A stretch of DNA of 64,000 nt from Moniliophthora roreri (Eukaryota; Basidiomycota; Agaricomycetes; Agaricales; Marasmiaceae), in the NCBI GenBank assembly GCA_001466705.2, contig LATX02000188.1, positions 186,001-250,000 on the forward strand, given 5' to 3'. The number at the start of each line of letters is the position of its first letter. Within the stretch, counting starts at the first letter, position 1. A program made the position numbers and the translations under genes. Of the stretch, positions 1 to 9,326 are shown in pieces. The notes below the pieces were generated by a model. That model did no database searches and had not been told where the DNA came from. It was given only the letters and a program-made list of their open reading frames with translations.

Positions 1-1613
1 CCTGCTTCTTTTCTAGAGTCCTAGTGAATGCTAGGCTGATGAACCTTCCACCTGCTCCTGAGTCTAAGAGGGCTTTTGTTTCAATATTTTTGTTTCCCAC
101 TTTGTATTGGAGAGGAATATGCATGGAATTTTGATCAATTTTAGCTAATACAAAGTGTGAAATCATTATAGGCAGTAGAGACATTGTCCTCTTCCACCTG
201 TTTAAAGACCCTCTTGTTCCATAAGATTGAGAAGGGAGTCCTTTTTGTTCTTCAGCTGATCAATCATTAATGATAGCCCAAATCTTGGCATATTGTTCTT
301 CCATTGTTATCTTTCTTGGTTCTTCCTTCTTCAGCTTATCTGGGCAGTCTCTCACCTGATGTCCACTCCAACCACATTGGAAGCAGAGTCCTTTTGCTAT
401 GTACTCTTCCAATCTTTATTGTTCACCTTCTTTGTTGTGAGTTGGTGATTTTAGGAAAATGGTAAGGGATTGATTGATTGTTCATAGGTGAAGTAGATAC
501 AGTTTTTATAGTAAGTTTTGTATTATATGTATGAAACATGTCAGAATACTAGAATTTGTATAGTAGCTGAAACTAAGAGGATAAGACAAGTAAGAGGAAT
601 ATAAAAATATTGAAACAAGTCTGAGTATGCAAAATACCATTTCACAACATTCTTGATGGCTACTCCTTCCTTCTTCTGGAAGTTTCTCTGCACTTTCCCT
701 TCTTCTTCATCCATTTTTCTGGAGTACTGCTATGCTTGTTTATATGACTTGTCATAGAGAATGGCCATGTTCATCTAATCCTTGATATTCTTGAGCTTTC
801 CTTCTGGCCTGGTCATGATCTTCATCATAAGACTCTGTGGCAATCCTTGTTTGAAAGCTTTAATCTGAGCAGTGTCATTATATCCAGTTTGATTTGCTAG
901 ATATCTGAATTCATAACAGAATTTGTCAGCATGTTCCTTCATTTTCAGATCACAAAGCTTCATCTGTGCATCAAGCTCCACATCAAGAGGTTTGAAGGAC
1001 TCTTTGAAGTACTTGATAAAGTCCTTCTATTTCAGTATCTTGGTCAGGTCCATTTCAGCCAGAATAGTGTTAGCTTTATCTGCTTTCCAAAACTGGGCTG
1101 GCCCTCCTTGTACATAGGACAGCATAAACAGCTCCTTCAGCTTGTCAGTTTTGAAGGCTTTCAGATTTAGAGTGATGTATAACTGTACTTCTAAAATAAA
1201 CTTTTTGGTCTCCTTCTGCTCTCCTGTGAATAGTGTAGGCAATGTGGCCTTAATCTCCTTTCTGTTTTCTTCTTCAGCTACTGTAGAAGCAATAACCATC
1301 TTGAGGGCTTCCACCTTTGGATTCTTCAGCCTACTTCTCAAAGGTTTTGATCCTTCTCCCAACATTTCAACTAGAGGTCTCAGGGTCATTGTCTAGAGCT
1401 GTTTTTCAGAGCTACCAGAAGTTTCTGGAATGGATCTGCTTCTTCTGGCAAGTTGAAGAAGGTATCTGGTGTAGATGATCCTTCTTTCATAGGTATCTTC
1501 TCAGATGGTAAGAGTCCTGAGCCTTCTTCAATGCTAGGAGCTGTGGATCTTGAGATCAAGGTTCTCTTTGTTTTGGGTTCTTTGGCTAGTGTCTCCTCCT
1601 GAGGCTGCTTCAA
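1..1613 (-). pseudogene. Ty3/gypsy gag and start of protease, partial
   Basis: Decayed capsid/nucleocapsid and protease region of an LTR retrotransposon, read from 1613 down to the window edge. The gag amino end lies at 1613-1386, more gag at 1389-1027 and the gag core at 981-775. A CCHC nucleocapsid knuckle (CFQCGWSGHQVRDC, spacing Cx2Cx4Hx4C) sits near 350-395, and the aspartic protease active site (ALLDSGAGG) lies near 40-100. Frames are broken at several points and one in-frame TGA lies between knuckle and protease, so it is not functional as one protein. Codons almost lack CG. It continues beyond the left edge, where reverse transcriptase would be expected. The matching 5' LTR is at 1869-2315. 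Confidence 0.85.
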
Positions 1614-1854
1614 TGGCGATGGTGATGGTGGTCAGGTCAATATTTGTCAGCATGACTGACAGGTTAGCAGTGGGATTGCTGGTCTACCAGGATTTGATAT
1701 GGACTGGGTCTGTAAACTACACTGTCATGCTTCAGCTTCAGCAATGTCTTGTTCAATCTGTTGTTTCCATGTTAATAGAGTATCAGTTGTTTGCTTTGGT
1801 GACATCTTGTCCTTTGGATAGGTGATGCCTAAACCTTGACAGATTGGCAATCGA

Positions 1855-1866
1855 TCAGCTTGACCT
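1855..1866 (-). promoter_or_regulatory. Predicted self-primer binding site of gypsy element A
   Basis: Just inside the 5' LTR, on the minus strand, is AGGTCAAGCTGA. Its exact reverse complement occurs inside the LTR (plus-strand positions 2018-2029), about 30 nt downstream of a TATTTAAG box. In Tf1-type chromoviruses the first bases of the transcript pair with this site and prime reverse transcription, so I read this as a self-primer site rather than a tRNA site. The pairing is seen; its use is inferred. Confidence 0.6.
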
Positions 1867-1868
1867 TA

Positions 1869-2315
1869 TGTTACGTTACTTGCACAGCAATGCCTACACC
1901 TCAACACCACAAGGCTCAGTGACATCAAGTTCAAAGTCAAGTTTGAGTTTGCTCAGAGACTTCTGAGGTTCAGAGTTCTAACTAGCTGTTGCTAGACACA
2001 GGTAATAGATTAAACCAGGTCAAGCTGAGGAGCTATGACTCTGGTACATGTGCTTAAATATGTATACCTGCTATCTATCTGATATCTTGTATATAAGCAG
2101 TAGTAGTTGGCTAAATATGAGTAATGTCCAACACAGTCAGTATCTGCTGATGAAATAATATTATATATGTATGAGATGGAAATGGGGGCTGGGAAAGTGT
2201 ACATGTCCAATGATAAACAAGAAGCATATGGAGATAGATGAAAAGGGGGGCTGGGAAGATGTAAGAAGTCCAATGGAAAAGAAAGCATAGGTAAAAAGAG
2301 GGAAAAGACGTAACA
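1869..2315 (-). repeat. 5' LTR of gypsy element A (447 bp)
   Basis: Begins TGTTACGTC and ends GTAACGTAACA on the minus strand, so it has TG...CA ends. Within it a TATTTAAG box lies about 31 nt before TCAGCTTGACCT, the likely transcript start. It is homologous along its whole length and equal in length to the LTR at 4950-5396, which lies on the opposite strand. The 5 bases outside it read GTTAC in element sense, the same as the 5 bases after the 4950-5396 LTR. Confidence 0.88.
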
Positions 2316-2320
2316 GTAAC

Positions 2321-2660
2321 CTTTTGTATGAAGTGTCAAATTGTCAAAAATTATTTTCATGCTGCCTCCTTGCTTTATTTAGCTATGCTCTCCTCAATGA
2401 AATTCTAGTTAGCACATGGCATTTACTTCTCTCTAAGGAAAGACAAGAGCAGTTTGCCTACTAAGCAGTGATAGCATGATAGCCAATGTCTTTTGTCTAG
2501 CATTGGCCATGTTTGTTGTACCTCCTCTTAGACAAATAATAATGTGTGTTTAGGTCCTCTCACCATCATCATCACTGTTGTCTCTAGCTCCCAGCAATAA
2601 ATCTTAATTTTCACCTCATTACACTTTACTGTCTGACCCACCCTGCTAATCTGTTAAATC
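2321..2660. other. Non-coding stretch between LTR A and pol relic
   Basis: AT-rich sequence without a supported gene. If the rearrangement proposed for the two 447-bp LTRs is right, part of this is the original genomic flank of the insertion, now inverted. Confidence 0.4.
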
Positions 2661-3180
2661 TCAGATCCCTGGTGACCACAGGCCATGGTGAAACCTCTCT
2701 ATCTGCCAGCAACATCAGTGCTTTGATCAATTCCAAAGATTTCATAACACTGAATTCTCAACCAGGACTTGTAGTTATCAACAATCTAATTATTGCTGCA
2801 ATATTTCTGTTATTCATTTGGTCAAGCATTTGTACTGATGAGAGAAAGCTCTGGGGATCCAAGCAAAGAGGTTGAGTATGAGTTTCCTGGCAATGAAGAT
2901 GGAGAAACTGACAAGTATAAAATATATGTAACTCTGCTTTCTATTTATTTCATCCTCACTGACTTTGATATTCAGATTTTTGTCCACATTTCACAAGAAT
3001 GAACTCAAGTGCCTGTGCAAGAAATACAAGCTTGGAGTCAGCAGGAATATAGAGGCACTTCAAGAAAGACTAAAAGCTTTTAGTAAGGATTGAGATCAAT
3101 GGACACTGTATATAACATATTGCTGGGCTATCCTTTGACTTGTTAACTGACACTGGTGCCTTTGTTTAGGCTTAAAGCTG

Positions 3181-3480
3181 GTGCATGATGCACTCATAAA
3201 GGTGTGGCTCAAAGAGAAGAATCTGATTATCAGATACCCATCAAAGAAGCTATTTCTGAAAAGAGAAGGACTCTTCAAAATCATGAAAGTTTTGAGACTG
3301 GTGACCTATGAACTGGAATTACCATCCCAATGGAAAATACACCCAGTGTTCCACAGGGCACTGCTAACATCATATAAGGAAACCAAAGCACATGGACTCA
3401 GCTTCACAGAACCCTCACCTGACTTGATCAAAGGATTTGAAGAATATGAAGTGGAAGCTATAATAGAGCACTGTCCCTGA
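3181..3480 (+). pseudogene. Ty3/gypsy integrase C-terminal tail relic
   Basis: Translates to the typical post-catalytic tail of gypsy integrase: a KVWLKEKNL-type start, a KREGLFKI-like segment, then WKIHPVFHRALL and an acidic EEYEVEAIIEH end that normally leads into the chromodomain. It is followed by a TGA and decayed chromodomain-like sequence. The same tail is present at 27305-27640 in the better preserved element. Upstream plus-strand sequence (2672-3002) has open frames that I do not recognise. This is the 3' half of an element whose 3' LTR is at 4950-5396. Confidence 0.75.
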
Positions 3481-3536
3481 AAGAAACCAAAGGAGTTTTT
3501 AGTCTCATGAAAGGGTTATGACTTATCTCACAATAG

Positions 3537-4610
3537 ATGGATAACAAAGGAAGAAATAACAAATTGTCTAGACCTCTACTTGGACTATATAAAGAGGCAC
3601 AGATTGAACACATGAAAAATCATTATCTTTTGAACATGTCTTCCAATGTGTCTTCCTCCTCCTCTTCTGCTTCTTCTGCTACTAGTAGCCAGCAACCCAA
3701 AGTCCTGAGCCCTGTTTCTACTGAAGCTAGGAATGGACAATATGGGGAAAGCATCACTTACTATAATAGACTACAGCTGAACCCCTACCAACTCCTCCAC
3801 CTGTTCAACTCCTGATCTTATAATTAACATATTTGGGAGACCACCAACTCTGACAATCATCTGGAACTGGCTGTCAAAAGTCTCTTTTTCCTCTGAGCCC
3901 AACACCAGCTACTCAAAAAGATCACTGAGAGTTGTGATCTGGAAATCACAAATCAGGTCCTATTTGCATGCAATTACAGAATTGGACTCTCAGAACCAGT
4001 AACAGTACTGTCCACATTCCCTGAACACCCTCATTTGTCCATGCCTCCCCCCACAGATTCCTGAGCAATGTCAGAATATTCTAACCCCAATACTTTCAGT
4101 CTTCTCAACCATCTTGAACAATGAACAGACAGAAACTGCTACTCTCGACCCTCACTCACAGAGTGCCTCACCTCCCCTCCCAATCTGACCTCTGAATCTG
4201 GTCCCAGCCACACCTTCATTTATCCTGAACCCTCTCCCCATCCTGACATTAAACTAAAACCTGAGGATGTCTCCTCCCTTATCCCTCCAGTCAATGCCCT
4301 CCCCTCTCCCAGTGTATTGACAGAACAAAACCCAATTTAACTCTGAGGTCAAGGTAGGAGAGGAGGGAGAAGGAGACAGCAGGGATGGAGAGAACATCCC
4401 TCCACTATGCAAGGTAGACAGCTCACTGACAGTCAGCTTATGGCTGCCCATGCCCATGCCAAATCTGATGACAGAACTAATGGCATATATCTCTGCCCTA
4501 TGTGCAAGCTGGAGTGCCATCTTGCCCACAATTGCCTGAGCTACATGTATAAACAATGCTTCAAGTATGCACCTGGAAATATCACTCTAGAGTGCACTAA
4601 GCAACAATAG
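3537..4610 (+). pseudogene. Post-integrase ORF of gypsy element, with CCHC knuckle
   Basis: After integrase the element carries a further broken reading region. It starts with a Ser-rich segment (3537-3815). Near its end (4407-4610) it holds a zinc knuckle, CPMCKLECHLAHNC, with exact Cx2Cx4Hx4C spacing, followed by a decayed second knuckle in which the His is replaced by Asn. The element at 6704-30155 has the same arrangement at about 29340-29460, where both knuckles are intact. Function unknown; a second nucleic-acid-binding protein is the obvious guess. Confidence 0.55.
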
Positions 4611-4626
4611 TCTTCACAACTTACAC

Positions 4627-4905
4627 ATGGAAGGCCTTGTTCAGATAGTGGTGCTTTGTTGGACCATTGTGATTATGATAATGACCCAGAGCTCTTTGGC
4701 AACAGAGAACAGTGAAGGGACTTTCATTATCAAAATGGAGGAGGAGCAACAGGAGTTCATATTTCTTGAAGTCAACCCAAAAAAGGTAACTCTAGCCAAG
4801 TTAATGGAGAATGGACCAATGGTAGACAAACACATGCAGAATGAATCGTCAGCTGGCAGATCTGGAGATTATGACACAGACCTTTATGGAGATGGAGAAT
4901 TGTAG
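4627..4905 (+). pseudogene. Small unrecognised frame upstream of 3' LTR
   Basis: A 92-codon open frame with an acidic C-terminal half. It lies between the knuckle region and the 3' LTR and is probably the end of the same post-integrase reading region in another frame. No family recognised. Confidence 0.25.
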
Positions 4906-4949
4906 ATAGATTGTCTAGGCCTGGAATCTAGACCTTATTCAGAGGGTAA

Positions 4950-5396
4950 TGTTATGTCTTTTCCCTCTTTTTACCTATGCTTTCTTTTCCATTGGACTTC
5001 TTACACCTTCCCAGCCCCCCTTTTCATCTATTTCTATATGCTTCTCATTTATTATTGGACATGTACACTTTCCTGGCCCCCATTTCCATCTTGTACATAT
5101 GTAATATTACTTGTTCAGCAGATACCAACTGTGTCAGACATTACTCATATTTAGCCAACTACCACCACTTACATACAAGACATTAGGTAGATAGCAGATG
5201 TATGTATTTAAGTGCATGTACCAGGGTCATAGCTCCTCAGCTTAACCTGGTTTAATCTAATACCTGTGTCTAGCAACAACTAGTTGGAACTCTGAACCTC
5301 AGAAGCCTCTGAGTGAACTCAAACTTGACTTTGAACTTGACATCACTGAGCCTTGTGGTGTTGAGGTGTAGACATTGCTGCACAAGTAATGTAACA
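4950..5396 (+). repeat. 3' LTR of a gypsy element (447 bp)
   Basis: Runs from TGTTATGTC to GTAATGTAACA. A short purine-rich tract ending AGAGGGTAA stands immediately before it, matching AGTAAAGGGTAA before the LTR at 29733, so this is a 3' LTR with its polypurine tract. TATTTAA is at 5205-5211 and the primer-like TCAGCTTAACCT at 5237-5248 (one transition from the other copies). Compared by eye with the inverted LTR at 1869-2315, about 43 differences are transitions and about 3 are transversions. Confidence 0.88.
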
Positions 5397-5401
5397 GTTA
5401 C

Positions 5402-5891
5402 TTGCATCAGAATACTACAACTCAAGGGGGCTGCAAAAAAATTTTTTAGTACACAATGATGATTTTGTTTAAGGATGGCTAGAGGGAACCAACCAACCTA
5501 TTATGTATATCACTATATTAGAAAAGTGTCACATGTTCAGAAAAACATACAAGTACACTATGTGGCAACCCCCAACCAAACTATCACTGTACTCACTGTC
5601 TCTTTGATGTCTTGCATGGTTCACAGATAGAATTGCAGTTAGAGTACACTTCTCCAACACAGTCCATATGAAACTGTAAAGACTGTGAGTTCCAATCTGA
5701 TATTACTAGAAACAAACATAGCACTCACATATTTTGTCTCACAGCTATTCCTTATGCAGATAATGACTCTCACCTTTCCCTCCAACACACAGACTGAAAC
5801 CCCATGCTTGTCTACAAGATATCACATCAGCCTGTAGAGGCCATCCAACTCCATCTTTTCTCTTTAAACCAAATGTGTTACAAATTCCCTC
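5402..5891. other. Intergenic/repeat-derived, no gene seen
   Basis: AT-rich sequence with short open frames only. Nothing recognised. Confidence 0.4.
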
Positions 5892-6295
5892 TGTTACATA
5901 CCTATGCTTCTCTTTTCATCAGACTTATTACACCTTCCCAGTTCCCTTTCCTCTCTCATATATGCTTCCATCTTACATTGGACACATACATCTTCCTAGC
6001 TCCCTTTTCTTCTCTCATGACTGTAATAACATTTTGTCAGTAGATCTGGGTATTACTTATATTTAACTGATGCTACCACTTACACATGAACTTTACATAG
6101 ATATCAGTTGTACCTATTTAAGTGCCTGTACCATAGTCTAAGCTCTTTAGCTTGACCTAGTTAATATTATCTACTTGTGTCAATGCAATAACTGAAGGAA
6201 CTCTGAACCTCAAAGAACCACTTTAAGCATACTCAAACTTGACATATAAACTTAGGCAATAGGATTCCAGTGTCATTGTGCCAAGTAGTGTAACA
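5892..6295 (+). repeat. Solo LTR, same gypsy family (about 404 bp)
   Basis: Begins TGTTACATACC and ends AGTGTAACA. It keeps the internal landmark AGCTTGACCTAGTTA that in the other copies marks the predicted transcript start, and a TATTTAAG box ahead of it. No internal retrotransposon sequence adjoins it. I see no clear 5-bp target duplication. Confidence 0.7.
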
Positions 6296-6351
6296 AAATG
6301 TTGCATCTCTTCTGCAGTGCAACCCTGCAAGAGTCTATTTAGCACAGGATT

Positions 6352-6633
6352 CTAAAGCTCCCAAGCATCTTCTTCAGGCAACACTATAATGTATGTCACT
6401 GGATCATTGCTATATTGAGCAAGTGGGTGGTGAATATTGGCCTCAGGTACACTGGCAGGTAACTGAAGAATACAAGTGCAAAGTTTTTCAAGAATATTGG
6501 TGTAGTGGCTTTGGGTAGTCTTGATAGTGGTGACCAATGATGTGAGAGGTGGTGACACAGATTGGGGTTGGGCTAAAGTGGAAGCTGAACTGTTCAAGGT
6601 GGTTGATGGTGTATTATGTTCTTTTTTCTTCAA
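6352..6633 (-). pseudogene. Unrecognised 93-codon open frame
   Basis: Open frame between the solo LTR and the next 5' LTR. It has a Ser/Thr-rich first half and an acidic end (PEEDAWEL). It could be a fragment of an older repeat or of a host gene. I do not recognise a family. Confidence 0.2.
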
Positions 6634-6703
6634 TGACTGTATTGGTTTGGGTACCTGTACATTACATCAGGATTTCCCTATAGACCCTGCCTGCCACTTT
6701 CTC

Positions 6704-7126
6704 TGTTACAGTTTTATCTTTTCTTTACTCTTATTCAATACTGATTACCTTATGCTTCTCATTGACACCTGGATGCTTACATCATCCCAGTTCCCTTTCC
6801 TAGTATCTCTTGTACTTTTCTTTTCTTTCAAGTTCTACAACTTTCTATACTTACTCATTCTTTTTCTTGATGCTTACAAACACAAATTCTTTGAGCTTCC
6901 ATTACTTTCTATCTGTACAAATATGCAGTTACAACAGATGCATATAAGTAGCATAGAACAGGTCTTAGCTCTTCAGCTTGACCTGGTTATACAAAATCTT
7001 CTCACTCAAGCAACAAACCCTCTGAACCTTAGCAAAAGCTGAGCAAACTCAAACTTGTACCTTGACTTGATATTACTAAGCTTAGTAGTATTGAGTAGTT
7101 TGCATTGCTGAGCAAGTGACATAACA
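6704..7126 (+). repeat. 5' LTR of gypsy element B (423 bp)
   Basis: TGTTACAGTTTTATC at the start and GTGACATAACA at the end. A TATAAG box at 6943-6948 lies 30 nt upstream of TCAGCTTGACCT at 6973-6984, the expected position of the transcript start and of the start of the R region. Confidence 0.9.
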
Positions 7127-7128
7127 AA

Positions 7129-7140
7129 AGGTCAAGCTGA
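7129..7140 (+). promoter_or_regulatory. Predicted self-primer binding site of gypsy element B
   Basis: AGGTCAAGCTGA, two bases after the 5' LTR, is the exact reverse complement of 6973-6984 inside that LTR. The same relation holds in the separate element at 1855-2315. Chromoviruses such as Tf1 prime reverse transcription with the 5' end of their own RNA in this arrangement. Confidence 0.65.
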
Positions 7141-7641
7141 TTGATTGCCAACTTACTGAGGTCTAGGCATCACACCCAAGCCAGAATGTCCAGACATCAG
7201 AGGACACTGATTGACCCTGACTATTGACCAGAAAACCCCAGAGCCCAGTTAACTCAAGATCAGAAAGATGATCTAGATCTTCAGATCACCTTAGCAAGAC
7301 AACTCAGAGAACTTTTGGAATGATCCCCATCCACACAGACTACAACTTTAACATGCTAACAGAGAAGGAGACTCCTGGGATCAACAAACTTGCCTGGAGG
7401 TATTTTAACAACACCAGGAGAAACACAGACACAAGAACCCTTGAACAATTTGATTCTGAAATCTACAGAAACAGATTTAGAGAGAAACACATCAGAATTG
7501 AATGAAACTGATGAAACAGAGAACGATGCCAAATCGAATTCACCCACTCTATCACCAACAGATACTTCTCTGTTCAGAATCTATTTAGCAGTTATATACC
7601 CTTACTTATTTGACTCATCCATATCACTCTAAGAAGACAAA

Positions 7642-8068
7642 ATGAGCAGCAAGCCAAGCAGAAGCACTCTGAGAGCTCCAAAGAAGGAGAAAGAAGAAGT
7701 AGCTGACTTAGATTGGGTGGCAATAATAGCCACAACAGTAGTAGAAGCAATGGAAAATAAGAAAGAAAAAGGAACCAAGGTAGCTGTCTCTGATTTCTTT
7801 GAAGGAGATCATAAAGATACTTGAAGATTCATGCTAGATGTGGAACTTAATCTCCAAATGAATGACAATGACTATAACACCGATGAAAAGAAGAAAATGT
7901 TCCTCTTTTTTTATATATGAGAGAAGGCACAAAAATGGAAGGAAGTGGAGTTGTTAAAGCTGTTCACTCCAGAAGAAGAGGAAGATGATGATGGGGACAA
8001 GAAGAAAAGGCCTGTAGAATCATAGAACACCTTCCAGAAAAAACTTCAAAAAGCAGGAATACAAGACT
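7642..8068 (+). pseudogene. gypsy gag, 5' part (interrupted)
   Basis: Starts with a Met followed by a basic and Ser-rich segment, then matches the gag region seen at 1389-1027 on the other strand (SDFFEGDHKDT, then sequence like EVELNLQMNDNDY). The frame is closed by TGA near 7822 and again later, consistent with transition decay. At 8069 the sequence runs into the TIR of a DNA transposon; gag resumes at 20764. The untranslated leader from 7141 to 7641 holds no convincing gene. Confidence 0.75.
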
Positions 8069-8113
8069 GGGGGATTGATCCACACTAGAAATTTAGTAGT
8101 ATCCTTGTACTAG
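8069..8113 (+). repeat. Left TIR of KDZ-type element
   Basis: GGGGGATTGATCC... aligned with the reverse complement of 20719-20763, with about seven mismatches or small gaps. The inner 20 bases are identical. Confidence 0.8.
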
Positions 8114-8439
8114 ACTTGATCCTCCATGTAAATCCTGTAATCTATATGCAATCCATAAACCAGTTCAATACAATCTAAACCATTGACCAAGTGCTTGCCG
8201 AGTGCCTTGATTGCCTTGATTGTGGATTATTTGCCTGGAAATCCAGGATCAATCCTTCTTAATCCAGCGAACAAACCACCTATCCACATGCCTCGGCATC
8301 CATCACAAACAGATCCAATCCTAGATCAATCCTTCACAATCCACTACTGATCTGCATCCCACACCAGTCACAAATAACCGTGATCCAGGATCAATCCTTC
8401 AAGTGCCAGCATAAACTACCAATCTGCACCCAGAACCAA

Positions 8440-8990
8440 TCCCAATCCATATTCAATCTGCGTTGATGCAACTGAAATCCAGCAGGCTGAATTGGTGCTA
8501 ATCCCAACTAATTCAGCCCAATCCACATTCAATCCACGTCAGTGCCATTGAAATCTAGCATGCCAATTCCATGACAAACCTAACCAATCTAGCCCAGTTC
8601 TTATCCAATCCACGTTGGTGCCACTAAAATCCAGTGAACCAATTCCATGGCAATTCTAACCAATCCAGCCCAACTGACATCCAATCCACGTTGATGTGAC
8701 TGAAATCCAGCAGGCTGAGTCAACACTAATCCCAACCAATCCAGCCCAATCCACATCCAATCTGCATCGGTGCCACTGAAATCCAGCACACCAATTCCAC
8801 AACAAACCTAACCAATCCAGCCCAGTCCTTATCCAATCCATGTTGGTGCCACTAAAATCTAGCGAACCAATTCCATGGCAATTCTAACCAATCCAGCCCA
8901 AACGACACCCAATCCATGCCAATATGACTGAAATCCAGCACATTGACTTGACACTAATCCCAATCAATCCAGCCCAATTCACATTCAGTC
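8440..8990 (-). repeat. Subterminal 76-bp tandem array, left
   Basis: The landmark AACCAATCCAGCCC recurs at 8658, 8734, 8810 and 8886, spaced exactly 76 bp, with more diverged copies near 8506, 8582 and 8963, so about seven units. The right array (20200-20690) is the same repeat in the opposite orientation. Open frames here (for example 8601-8841 minus) are by-products of the repeat. Confidence 0.85.
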
Positions 8991-9326
8991 CATATCAAAG
9001 AAAATTGCCTGGGCATAGACAATCCTGCCACCTTCTAGAATCCTACCTACCTGTGCTGATACACATTCTGTGAGGCAGATTAAGATATAAAATATGTTGA
9101 AGTAAAAATCTATTCCACATCTACAACATGGGAATAGAGAGAAACAGTGATCTGCCATCTATAGCAAGTCAAGAAAAGCACTGCATCACCGACACTTGTC
9201 CATGGGTTGAGCCTGTTCACATTCCAAGATGATATATACAATACTGTATAGAGAAGTAGTGAGAATTGTTGTACTGTGAAGATGGCAGAAACACACCTAT
9301 TATTATTGAGATTTTCAATAAGTGAT

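Noticed and set aside
8601..8841. Overlapping Trp/Gly-rich minus-strand open frames
   Set aside because: They arise from the 76-bp tandem repeat, recur with its period and have no start context.
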